From an uncultured Oscillospiraceae bacterium (lineage in GTDB: Bacteria > Bacillota > Clostridia > Oscillospirales > Acutalibacteraceae), in assembly GCA_900553525.1 (NCBI GenBank), contig USDZ01000099.1:1-6575 (forward strand): a DNA stretch of 6,575 nt, read 5' to 3'. Positions within the stretch are counted from its first letter, which is position 1. The number at the start of each line of letters is the position of its first letter. The translations under genes were made by a program, and so were the position numbers. The notes beneath the pieces are model-generated. The model saw only the letters and a list, made by a program, of their open reading frames with translations. It did no database searches and was not told where the DNA came from. Positions 1 to 6,306 of this stretch are shown in pieces.

Positions 1-6
1 GTTCTT

Positions 7-39
7 TGTAGGATTCTTCGCTTCGCTCTGCATCCTACA
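7..39. repeat. Short inverted-repeat element (GAGCGAAGCGAAGAATC type)
   Basis: An 8-bp perfect inverted repeat, TGTAGGAT at 7-14 and ATCCTACA at 32-39, flanks a 17-nt loop. On the minus strand the loop and arm read GAGCGAAGCGAAGAATC. From memory, that motif recurs in intergenic regions of many gut Clostridia and other bacteria, often after GTCATTCT; this is recollection, not a search. It lies outside any gene, downstream of the permease hairpin, and the left window edge may cut a longer element. It could also be a plain transcript-end hairpin. The inverted repeat is certain; its status as a dispersed repeat is a moderate-confidence inference. Confidence 0.5.
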
Positions 40-56
40 TGCTTAAGCATAATAGG

Positions 57-92
57 ACAGGACGCTTCCGGCATCGGCCGGAAGCGTCCTGT
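57..92 (-). terminator. 16-bp perfect hairpin after the uracil permease gene
   Basis: Positions 57-72 pair perfectly with 77-92 around a 4-nt loop, giving a GC-rich 16-bp stem that begins about 22 nt past the permease stop codon. The position fits a terminator or 3'-end stabilising hairpin for that leftward gene. It is not a textbook intrinsic terminator: on the minus strand the stem is followed by CCTATTATGC and on the plus strand by TTCAATGCC, so neither side has a strong U tract. A smaller 5-bp hairpin (GCCGG 99-103, CCGGC 109-113) lies between it and the stop codon. A REP-like repeat is an alternative reading. Confidence 0.55.
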
Positions 93-114
93 TTCAATGC
101 CGGTTCTTCCGGCT

Positions 115-1497
115 TTATTCCTCGCGTTCATCGTCGTCCTGAACCGTGGGCGCCACCAGGCCAGGGCCCTCGGTTTTTCCAGCCGGCAATATCAGATTGA
201 GCAGGATACCCGCCAGGATGCCAAGGCCGATACCGCTGACACTGAACAAGGGGCCGCCAATGGTCGCACCGCCGATAGCCAGGACCAGCATCACGGCCGC
301 TATACACAGATTGCGGTTCTTCGTAAAGTCCACGCGGTTCTCCACTAAAGTCCTCAGGCCGACGGAAGAGATCATCCCGTACAGCACGATACAGGCGCCG
401 CCCAACACACAAGCGGGGAGCGCTTCAATAACGCCGATTGCCTTGCCCAAGAAGGAGACGGCAATGGCAATCACAGCGGCAATCCGCAACGATGCGGGAT
501 TGTAGTTGCCAGTGGCGGCCAGGACAGCGGTGTTCTCCGAATAGGTGGTATTAGCCGGACCGCCTATGCAGCCAGCCGCAACGGTGGCAAGACCGTCGCC
601 AAGCATGGTTCGGTGAAGCCCGGGGTTCTTGGTGAAGTCCTTTCCCACCACCGAACCGTTGGCGTATATGTCACCCACATGTTCCACACAGGTGACGATC
701 GCGATAGGGGCGATCGTCCCTATGGCCTTGAGATCAAAGACCGGCAGTACAAAATTGGGAAGGTCAAACCACGGGCGTGCCAGCCCTTTCCCCTGGGCCT
801 CCAGGCCGGCGAAATCCATCAGCGATGTAGGGGCCAATCCGGTTTTGGTCAGGATCAAGGTCAACACATAGCCCGCAGCCAAAGCAATGACAATGGAGGA
901 CATCTTCACCATACCCTTGCCATAGCTGGACAGGATAATCGCCAGCAGACAGACGAAAATTGCGATCCCCCAGCTCCAGTAATATTGGGCCGAAAACAGT
1001 TCCACCCCATTGCCCTGTATGTTATCGATCGCGGCGCTGGCCAGGTTGAGGCCAATGATGGCTATGCCGACGCCCCGGACCACCGGCGGAAACAGCTTGT
1101 CCATGAACTTGTTTCCAAACAGCTTAATCAGAAACGCCAGAACCACATAGATCAATCCGGCCACAATCACGCCGCCCATGGCTTTGGGGATATTCTGCGC
1201 CTTTGTTTCCGGATCAGTTCCGATCACTGCCTGCAGGGCGGCGATGAACGCGAAAGAACTGCCCAGAAAGGTGGGGACCCGGCCTTTCGTGCATAAATGA
1301 AATATCAAAGTACCGATGCCCGCCGCGAACAGCGCCACGCTCACGTCCAAACCCGTCAGAATCGGGACCAGAATGGTCGCGCAGGACATGGCAAACGCGT
1401 GCTGAAGCCCCAGCAGAAGCAGCTTCCCTGCGCCGACTTTAGGATACTCCTGACTTGCGGGGAAGAGCAGCCGGTTCAGCTTGGAAAAGACGTTCAT
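115..1497 (-). CDS. uraA: Uracil permease, NCS2 (uracil/xanthine:H+ symporter) family
   Basis: This encodes a 460-residue cytoplasmic-membrane symporter expected to import uracil for pyrimidine salvage. The sequence shows the NCS2 layout of many hydrophobic segments, the early QHAFAM motif (residues 32-37) typical of UraA-like members, the substrate-site motif EHVGD at 272-276, PGLHR near 292-296, and NTTYSEN at 316-322. By family knowledge Glu272 and Glu321 match the uracil-coordinating Glu241 and Glu290 of E. coli UraA. Residue 276 is Asp where E. coli has His245. The start at 1497 is chosen because AGGAGG lies 7 nt upstream (complement of 1505-1510); an in-frame ATG at 1545 lacks this support and would add 16 non-family residues. 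Length is close to the E. coli protein. It has its own promoter and no pyrimidine-biosynthesis neighbours here. Xanthine or another base as substrate cannot be excluded. Confidence 0.93.
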   Translation of the reverse strand: MNVFSKLNRLLFPASQEYPKVGAGKLLLLGLQHAFAMSCATILVPILTGLDVSVALFAAGIGTLIFHLCTKGRVPTFLGSSFAFIAALQAVIGTDPETKAQNIPKAMGGVIVAGLIYVVLAFLIKLFGNKFMDKLFPPVVRGVGIAIIGLNLASAAIDNIQGNGVELFSAQYYWSWGIAIFVCLLAIILSSYGKGMVKMSSIVIALAAGYVLTLILTKTGLAPTSLMDFAGLEAQGKGLARPWFDLPNFVLPVFDLKAIGTIAPIAIVTCVEHVGDIYANGSVVGKDFTKNPGLHRTMLGDGLATVAAGCIGGPANTTYSENTAVLAATGNYNPASLRIAAVIAIAVSFLGKAIGVIEALPACVLGGACIVLYGMISSVGLRTLVENRVDFTKNRNLCIAAVMLVLAIGGATIGGPLFSVSGIGLGILAGILLNLILPAGKTEGPGLVAPTVQDDDEREE

Positions 1498-1560
1498 TCC
1501 ACTTCCTCCTCTTTTTTCCGCCGCGGCACACGGCATGCGATGCACGCAGCTATCTATAAA

Positions 1561-1589
1561 AATCTACCGGTTTTTCCATTGTCTGTCAA
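1561..1589 (-). promoter_or_regulatory. Sigma-A type promoter for the uracil permease gene
   Basis: On the minus strand a perfect TTGACA (complement of 1584-1589) is followed after 17 nt by TAGATT (complement of 1561-1566), a 4/6 match to TATAAT. Transcription would start near 1554 and give a leader of roughly 57 nt. That is too short for a PyrR-type attenuator with antiterminator and terminator, so any control is more likely at initiation. Confidence 0.7.
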
Positions 1590-1648
1590 GATAATGACGT
1601 CTTTTTCGACAAAAAAATTTTGTCCTCGTATTCAGAAAAGATTGTCGA
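1579..1648. promoter_or_regulatory. Possible operator cluster of TTGTC half-sites
   Basis: The AT-rich divergent region holds four copies of TTGTC or its complement: plus strand at 1579-1583, 1620-1624 and 1642-1646, and minus strand at 1608-1612. Two are part of the inverted repeat GACAAAA (1608-1614) and TTTTGTC (1618-1624). A second pair is TCGACAA (1606-1612) and TTGTCGA (1642-1648). They lie across and just upstream of the permease -35 box. A 5-mer in AT-rich DNA recurs often by chance, so this is a weak candidate. Confidence 0.22.
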
Positions 1649-1650
1649 GA

Positions 1651-1681
1651 TTCGCACTATCTTTTTTTCCCATTTTATGAT
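1651..1681 (+). promoter_or_regulatory. Weak sigma-A-like promoter for the DUF4364 gene
   Basis: TATGAT at 1676-1681 matches the -10 consensus at 5/6. The best -35 candidate is TTCGCA at 1651-1656 (4/6), but its 19-nt spacer is long. Transcription would start near 1688, leaving about 28 nt before the start codon. The -10 assignment is more credible than the -35. Confidence 0.35.
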
Positions 1682-1715
1682 ACAGTAAAGATGAGTTTTC
1701 ATTCCGGAGGCAGCT

Positions 1716-2306
1716 ATGACTCACGATGCGTTTTCAGCCGGAGTGGAGCCGGGGGGGCTCTATTCCAGTAAAGACATTAAGATCCTTATTTGTTATATGC
1801 TCGCTGGGACGGGGGAATCCATGCCCCGGCAAGCCGTGATGGATGTCATCGCCGGAAACGGCATGGCCAATTTTTTCGAGGCCAGTGCTGCCATCGATGA
1901 ACTAATCCGGCTCAAAAACCTGGAAGAACAGCCGGACGGATCGCTGACTGTGACGCCGGCCGGGGCGGAGGCGGCTGCCACGCTCTCCCGTTCTATCCCC
2001 TATACGCTGCGGGACCGGTCGGTGAAAGCCTCTCTTCAGTTGCTTGCCCGAATCCGGAGGGAACGGGAAAATACGGTGGAAATTGAGAAAAATGGAACTG
2101 GTTGCCTGGTTGCCTGCCGCATCGGCGACAAAACGGATCCGCTGTTGACGCTCACCTTAAACGTGGCGGACGAATTACAGGCCAAACTGATTCGGGAGAA
2201 TTTCCTTGAACAACCGGAGCTGCTCTATCGAAGCGTATTGGCTATTCTAACCGGAAATGCCGGTATGCAGCGCTCCGATACCCAGATCGTCATCAATATA
2301 AAATAG
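1716..2306 (+). CDS. DUF4364 family protein, winged-helix-like
   Basis: This is a 196-residue soluble protein with no signal peptide or membrane segment. The N-terminal part looks like a winged helix: a leading helix IKILICYML (21-29), a helix-turn-helix-like stretch (about 37-67, ending in IDELIRLKNLE) and a beta-wing with a Thr-Pro-x-Gly turn (LTVTPAGAEAA, 77-87). A basic helix follows at 98-117, then a beta-rich C-terminal half. This pattern is what I recognise as DUF4364, found in Clostridia, whose function is not established; the fold suggests DNA binding, as in PadR/MarR-like regulators, which is inference. Length is near the family norm. The start is supported by GGAGG at 1706-1710, 5 nt upstream. 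The gene diverges from the permease, converges on the germination operon, and appears monocistronic, ending at the hairpin after its stop codon. Confidence 0.82.
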   Translation: MTHDAFSAGVEPGGLYSSKDIKILICYMLAGTGESMPRQAVMDVIAGNGMANFFEASAAIDELIRLKNLEEQPDGSLTVTPAGAEAAATLSRSIPYTLRDRSVKASLQLLARIRRERENTVEIEKNGTGCLVACRIGDKTDPLLTLTLNVADELQAKLIRENFLEQPELLYRSVLAILTGNAGMQRSDTQIVINIK

Positions 2307-2311
2307 AAAAG

Positions 2312-2337
2312 AAGGAGGGGAAACCCTCCTCCTTTTT
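2312..2337. terminator. Bidirectional intrinsic terminator between convergent genes
   Basis: The plus strand can pair AAGGAGG (2312-2318) with CCTCCTT (2328-2334), or in an alternative register GGAGGG (2314-2319) with CCCTCC (2324-2329) around a GAAA loop. The stem runs into TTTTT at 2333-2337. On the minus strand the same stem is followed by TTCTTTTCTATTTT, a good U tract. It begins 6 nt after the DUF4364 stop codon and overlaps the stop codon of the germination C-subunit gene, so it can end both transcripts. Confidence 0.82.
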
Positions 2338-3505
2338 ATACAACCACTTGAGACGGTTCTCCGGATTCGGCACCGATTTTGGTGATACGCACTTGCGCCT
2401 CGACATCAAATACACAGTTCCGCAGCCGTTCGGTCCAATTCTCCTCCTGCCCGCGGATGAGTTCCGGACAGCGCTTCTGCGTCAGCCGTCCAAGCCCGGC
2501 GGCGTCGCATCCATAATCGGTGGAAACCGCCAGCGCCCGCTCCGTCTGCTCACGGATGACGGCTGCCAATTGGTCCCCGACCGCCTGGATCTCATCGGCC
2601 GCCAGATTATCCGGCATATACTCTTCCAGTATCTCCGCCTCGCACATGATCCGGAAAGTATAATGGGCAACGCCTCCCTGCGGCTGCACATCCACCTTGG
2701 TGGAGGCGCTTCGGACGGACAAGGTGATTTTCTCTCCTTCGGGGCGTCCGGTGGCGGGCAGTACATACACCCCCTGACGGAAATCTCCGCGGGCATACAG
2801 CAGTCCGCGGGTTTCACTTTCATCGAGTTCCCCCGCAAATTCTCCGGACCGAAAAAGGGCGGTGCCGTCGAAACGGACACTCATTTCCTCTTCTTCCCCT
2901 TCGACCACAACGATGGGAATAGCGGCATCGTACATACCGCTGAAGGCCCGTTCCACATCCAACAGACGAGTTCGCACCGCATAGCCCCACTCATATCCTT
3001 CCTCCAATAGACGCGCGATATACTCGGCTGGGATTGCGGTACTTTCCGACGGAACTTGCAGCAGTTTGCCCGTCTCACCGCGGCAAATCACCAGGTTCAC
3101 AAGAGGTCGCCCTTCATGGTTGCGAATGAAGTAATCCAGCAGCGTCTCGAGAGAGTTTTTTTCGATCGGCTCCATTCCTAAGGCAATCAACCGATTGTGC
3201 TGAACATAGGCGTTACGTCCCGAGTCCGCGACAAAGGCTTTCAGTGCCCCGGCGATGGATTCCCCTTCGGTCTGATACACCGAGGTGACGTTTCCCTCCT
3301 GCTCGGTCAGGCTGCCAGACGTTTTGAGTACCTCGATCGCCTGGATGGAAACTCCGCAGTTTCCATCCTTGTCGTCAATTCCAATAGCGGTAACGACCAC
3401 TCGGTTGTTGATCTGGGATTTCTCCCGGCAACTGGGCAGCAGGGCGACCGCAATAATAAGAACGAGCAGCAGACCGATGGATCCGACCCGGGTTCGCTTC
3501 TTCAT
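2336..3505 (-). CDS. gerAC: Ger(x)C family spore germination lipoprotein (receptor C subunit)
   Basis: This is a 389-residue lipoprotein subunit of a nutrient germinant receptor, expected on the outer face of the spore inner membrane. The N-terminus is a lipoprotein signal: basic KKRTR, a hydrophobic core (8-23), then a lipobox LPSC with Cys26 as the lipidated residue. Family landmarks follow: RVVVTAIGID (35-44), GTALFRSGEFAGEL (214-227) with DESETRGLLY, and a C-terminal domain (about 278-377) containing EILEEYMPDN, the REQTERAL helix, and the ENWTERL segment before the final strands. Length is typical. The start at 3505 has AAGGAGG 7 nt upstream and its ATG overlaps the upstream gene's TGA as ATGA, implying translational coupling. 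An upstream in-frame extension to 3748 lies inside the B-subunit gene and would hide the signal peptide. Besides Cys26 there are six further cysteines (50, 141, 288, 333, 346, 364). The paralogue name is by family only. Confidence 0.92.
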   Translation of the reverse strand: MKKRTRVGSIGLLLVLIIAVALLPSCREKSQINNRVVVTAIGIDDKDGNCGVSIQAIEVLKTSGSLTEQEGNVTSVYQTEGESIAGALKAFVADSGRNAYVQHNRLIALGMEPIEKNSLETLLDYFIRNHEGRPLVNLVICRGETGKLLQVPSESTAIPAEYIARLLEEGYEWGYAVRTRLLDVERAFSGMYDAAIPIVVVEGEEEEMSVRFDGTALFRSGEFAGELDESETRGLLYARGDFRQGVYVLPATGRPEGEKITLSVRSASTKVDVQPQGGVAHYTFRIMCEAEILEEYMPDNLAADEIQAVGDQLAAVIREQTERALAVSTDYGCDAAGLGRLTQKRCPELIRGQEENWTERLRNCVFDVEAQVRITKIGAESGEPSQVVV

Positions 3506-4617
3506 ACCGACGCCTCCTTGGTCTGCATTTTCCGGATATGCAGCCTCCGCCGCCGTCCCGCCGCTATCAAAACCATCGGCAGCAGAATCGCGAAGACGAT
3601 CAGTAGAACGACAGAAACAATCCAGATCAGCCATCGTTCCTGCTGTAGGATCAGGCCGCCCAGAAGAAGGCCGGCCGCCGTCACCGCCACTCCGCCAATT
3701 ACTGTTGCCGGAAGGCGGGCCTTGTCCCCCAACATCCGGCCGACACAATGGAGGTATAGGACGCTGATAAACGACGTTTTGATCAACAGCGCCCCCAACC
3801 AGACCACTGTGGCCACAATGTCCAGACGCTGGAGGACACTCACTTGAGCGGCGGTGACAGCGGTATAGTAGGGAAACAGCACCATCCCACTGAAATCGCC
3901 CAGCACCCCTACTGCTGTCGCCTGAATCAGAGAGGAGAGGAGCACAATTCCAACGGCGAACATCACGCCGGTCTTGGTCATGCCGTTTTTGCCCGCCACA
4001 TAGGGTAATGCCAGTCCCAGCAGGGCGATTTCCAAGGTGCGGGGCAACTCCTCGAGCGCTCCGTAAAGGACCGGACTCATCCCCTCATATAAAAACGGTG
4101 GAAAATGGATCCACTCCATTTCGGGAAGGAGCGCCAAAGCGATGCCGATAATGGCGATCACTACAGCGAAAAATACAATTGAGGCCGCGCGGCCGACCGC
4201 CTGTATCCCGTAGAAAGCCGCACCGAACGCCACCGCCACAAGAGAGGCGCAGAGTACGACCCGAGAAAGACCTGGGGACAATACCGTGGAGACAAATTGA
4301 TGAAAACGCAACAGATCCATGATCTGGATGAGCAAACAGAGCAGCGCATACCCCGATGCCACCGCTGTTCCTCCGCCTTTGCCCCACAAAACATATGCCA
4401 AATCCAAAGTACCCGCTCCCCCCGACCGTTTACCGAACCACAACACCGGCCATATACAGAGCAATATAAGAATCCCGTGGAGCAGGGCGGACAGAAAAAA
4501 GTCGGTTCCGTTCGAAACCTGATGAACGGTAGGGGCAAAGGACATGGACACCGCGAGACGCCCCGTGAGTAGCAGCGCCGTCAACTGTCCTGCACTGATC
4601 TGCGAAACCTTAGTCAC
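3502..4617 (-). CDS. gerAB: Spore germination receptor B subunit (GerAB family, APC-type permease fold)
   Basis: This is a 371-residue integral membrane protein with about ten hydrophobic segments, as expected for the spore permease branch of the amino acid/polyamine/organocation superfamily. In studied receptors the B subunit forms the ligand pocket for amino acids or similar nutrients. Recognisable family signs are the N-terminal KVSQISAGQL preceding TM1, the conserved loop LFPYYTAVTAAQVSVLQRLD (about 257-276), the following VVWLGALLIKTSF helix, and a basic cytoplasmic tail (RRRRLHIRK). Length matches the family. Translation starts at a GTG (complement of 4615-4617) that overlaps the A-subunit stop as GTGA; AGGAGG sits 7 nt upstream, inside the A gene's tail codons. 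The last 4 nt overlap the C-subunit start. The ligand cannot be read from the sequence. The family assignment is firm and the paralogue name is by family only. Confidence 0.93.
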   Translation of the reverse strand: MTKVSQISAGQLTALLLTGRLAVSMSFAPTVHQVSNGTDFFLSALLHGILILLCIWPVLWFGKRSGGAGTLDLAYVLWGKGGGTAVASGYALLCLLIQIMDLLRFHQFVSTVLSPGLSRVVLCASLVAVAFGAAFYGIQAVGRAASIVFFAVVIAIIGIALALLPEMEWIHFPPFLYEGMSPVLYGALEELPRTLEIALLGLALPYVAGKNGMTKTGVMFAVGIVLLSSLIQATAVGVLGDFSGMVLFPYYTAVTAAQVSVLQRLDIVATVVWLGALLIKTSFISVLYLHCVGRMLGDKARLPATVIGGVAVTAAGLLLGGLILQQERWLIWIVSVVLLIVFAILLPMVLIAAGRRRRLHIRKMQTKEASV

Positions 4618-6134
4618 ACGTCTTCCTCCTCTTCTCCATCCTGAATTTTAGAACCCCGGACATTTTGAACCTTAAACCGTTTCTTAGCAAGCTGCCGCCA
4701 ATCGGATCGGATGAACACATCCCGCATCGCCTTGAAGCTGAACGGCGCGATAGGCGCCATGAACGGGATACTCTGCACATTGAGCGCGCAGATGCTGCAC
4801 AGCAGCAGGATCGCACCGAGCATCACCCCATACAGTCCGAGGGCCCCGCCCAATACGATAAAGACAAACCGCAGAATTGCAATGGCGCCGTACAGAGAGG
4901 GCAGAACGAAAGAACTCATCGCCGTCAAAGCCACGATGATGACCATAGGCGCGCCGATAATCCCCGCTCTCACCGCGCTTTCTCCGATGACGATCGCCCC
5001 CACGATGCTGACCGCGTGTCCCACCGCCTTGGGAAAGCGCAATCCGGCCTCGCGCATGATTTCAAACAGGAAATGGATCAAGAGGGCCTCCACCGTCAGT
5101 GGAAACGGGGTCGCGTGTTCGGAATTGAGAAAGGTCATCAACAGCACCGGGGGAAACATTTCGGGATGATGCGTACCGACGGCAACATACAATCCCGGCA
5201 AAAACAGGCTGATAAAAAAGGAAACGTATTTGATGATGCGGATGAAACTCGCGTAAACCGGATGCTGGGTGTAATCGTCCATCGACTGGAAGTGTTCCAC
5301 AAACAGGGTGGGAACCACCAGGACAAAGGGGGTACCGTCCACCAGCACCCCGATCCGCCCCTCCAGCACCTTGCCGCACAGGGTATCGGGCCGTTCCGTC
5401 GCTTCCACGCTTGTAAAGAGCGACCGCCGCCTGTTCTCTAAAAACGGCTGGATATAGCCCGACTCCAGCACAGCCTCGAGCGGACAGTCCTGAATACGTG
5501 CGCGGATATGATCGAGCAGCTGCCAGGACACCCGGTCCTGCATGTAACACAGGCAGACGGCCGTCTGGGTGGTCTTTCCGACCGTGAGCATTTCAAAGGT
5601 CAAAGACGGGGATTTCAGCCGGCGGCGCACCATCGAAATATTCACCCGGATCGCTTCGGTGAACCCTTCTCTGGAGCCGCGCACCGTCACCTCGGTGGAC
5701 GGCTCGCCGATGCCGCGAATCATGAAGCCCTGCAATCCGCCCAGCACGGCGTACGGCACGCCTTCCACCAGCACCGCCGCGAATCCCGAGGTAATCAGGT
5801 TGGTCAGTTCTTCAAAGGTGGTCACTTGCAGCATATCCACGAATCCGAGCACCTCGTCCCGAATCCGGGAGATCAGCGCCTCGGCCGAAGCGGCTTCCCC
5901 CGTCATCCGCGCCATAGGCAGAATCACGGCGTCCGCCATCATGTGGCGGTCCACCATCCCTTCGACTGAAACCAGGGCGATCTCCCGTGAACAGACAGTC
6001 ATCCGCCGGATGGTCAGATCCGCGCTTCCTCCGAACAGCGCGCGCAGTTCCACCAGATTATCCATCAGGCTGTTTGTCAGGGCTGTGGACGCCGACGGGC
6101 TTTTCTCCTCTCGCTTCTTCATGTCGATAACCAT
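4614..6134 (-). CDS. gerAA: Spore germination receptor A subunit (GerAA family)
   Basis: This is a 506-residue membrane protein, the largest subunit of the germinant receptor. In recent models the A subunit forms an oligomeric channel that releases cations when nutrient binds. An N-terminal soluble domain (about 20-295) holds the family motifs GEPSTEVTVRGSREGFTEAI (143-162), RVNISMVRRRLKS (163-175), the ESGYIQPFLE segment (224-233), and VLEGRIGVLVDGTPFVLVVP (256-275). About five membrane segments follow from residue 299 to 455, with REAGLRFPKAVGHAVSIVGA (361-380) and IVIGESAV as the signature stretch. The tail is acidic (DGEEEEDV), and its codons also form the B gene's ribosome binding site. 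Start: ATG at 6134 has GGAAGG just upstream; ATG at 6122 is a near alternative. The farther in-frame ATG at 6329 is rejected because it crosses the divergent promoter and start. It is first in the tricistronic A-B-C operon. Confidence 0.94.
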   Translation of the reverse strand: MVIDMKKREEKSPSASTALTNSLMDNLVELRALFGGSADLTIRRMTVCSREIALVSVEGMVDRHMMADAVILPMARMTGEAASAEALISRIRDEVLGFVDMLQVTTFEELTNLITSGFAAVLVEGVPYAVLGGLQGFMIRGIGEPSTEVTVRGSREGFTEAIRVNISMVRRRLKSPSLTFEMLTVGKTTQTAVCLCYMQDRVSWQLLDHIRARIQDCPLEAVLESGYIQPFLENRRRSLFTSVEATERPDTLCGKVLEGRIGVLVDGTPFVLVVPTLFVEHFQSMDDYTQHPVYASFIRIIKYVSFFISLFLPGLYVAVGTHHPEMFPPVLLMTFLNSEHATPFPLTVEALLIHFLFEIMREAGLRFPKAVGHAVSIVGAIVIGESAVRAGIIGAPMVIIVALTAMSSFVLPSLYGAIAILRFVFIVLGGALGLYGVMLGAILLLCSICALNVQSIPFMAPIAPFSFKAMRDVFIRSDWRQLAKKRFKVQNVRGSKIQDGEEEEDV

Positions 6135-6171
6135 AACCTTCCTTCCCCAGAGATGCGATGCTTGTCTTTTC

Positions 6172-6200
6172 CAGTTTATCCCGACAAACACGGAATATCC
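6172..6200 (-). promoter_or_regulatory. Candidate forespore (sigma-F/G-like) promoter of the germination operon
   Basis: On the minus strand GGATA (complement of 6196-6200), 14 nt, then GGATAAACTG (complement of 6172-6181) resembles the sigma-F consensus (GYWTA and GGNRANAHTR) with one mismatch in each box. It would start transcription about 30 nt before the A-subunit ATG. Known ger operons are sigma-G dependent; I found no clean CATNNTA element on this strand, so the assignment is tentative. The -35 falls inside the palindrome at 6188-6204. Confidence 0.3.
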
Positions 6201-6204
6201 GTGT
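6188..6204. repeat. 17-bp perfect palindrome between divergent sporulation genes
   Basis: ACACGGAATATCCGTGT consists of two perfect 7-bp arms around a 3-nt centre. It begins 54 nt upstream of the germination A-subunit start and ends 8 nt upstream of the -35 box of the DUF421 sigma-G promoter. Arm length and symmetry suit a dimeric regulator's operator. It could also form a small hairpin in the operon's leader if transcription starts farther upstream. No known regulator is recognised. Confidence 0.45.
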
Positions 6205-6211
6205 ACAAGCA

Positions 6212-6241
6212 TGCATAACCGCCGTTTATCCGCCCATACTA
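6212..6241 (+). promoter_or_regulatory. Sigma-G (late forespore) promoter for the DUF421 gene
   Basis: TGCATA at 6212-6217, a 17-nt spacer, and CATACTA at 6235-6241 match the sigma-G consensus (GHATR, 17-18 nt, CATNHTA) at every conserved position. Transcription would begin near 6248, leaving a leader of roughly 60 nt that carries the AAGGAAGGG ribosome binding site at 6291-6299. This predicts expression in the developing forespore after engulfment. Confidence 0.75.
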
Positions 6242-6306
6242 GGATCGCTAACCGTATCTCCGGCGGACCATTTGGGGCCTCCGATATGGAAAGGAAGGGT
6301 TGCTTC

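Noticed and set aside
613..1296. Long open frame of 227 codons on the plus strand, antisense to the uracil permease
   Set aside because: It lies wholly within a clearly recognised NCS2 gene on the other strand, the translation has no recognisable domain and is rich in Gln, Asp, His and Arg as expected of an antisense frame, and no good ribosome binding site precedes it.
1498..1560. PyrR-type attenuator or pyrimidine riboswitch before the uracil permease
   Set aside because: The predicted leader is only about 57 nt and shows no terminator or antiterminator pair or PyrR-loop-like hairpin.
1636..1666. AAAAGAT / ATCTTTT inverted repeat followed by T residues, as a possible terminator
   Set aside because: The stem is short and AT-only apart from one pair, with a 16-nt loop, and it lies between divergent promoters where no transcript needs to end.
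3506..3748. N-terminal extension of the germination C subunit by 81 residues
   Set aside because: It would place the lipoprotein signal peptide in the interior, lies inside the B-subunit gene in another frame, and is unnecessary because AAGGAGG sits 7 nt before the ATG at 3505.
2348..3847. Plus-strand open frames opposite the germination C and B genes
   Set aside because: They are reverse-strand shadows of conserved ger genes with GC-driven absence of stops and lack upstream ribosome binding sites.
4665..5441. Open frame of 258 codons on the plus strand, antisense to the germination A subunit
   Set aside because: The opposite strand encodes unmistakable GerA motifs throughout; the antisense product is low-complexity His/Gln/Arg/Asp-rich and has no family signature.
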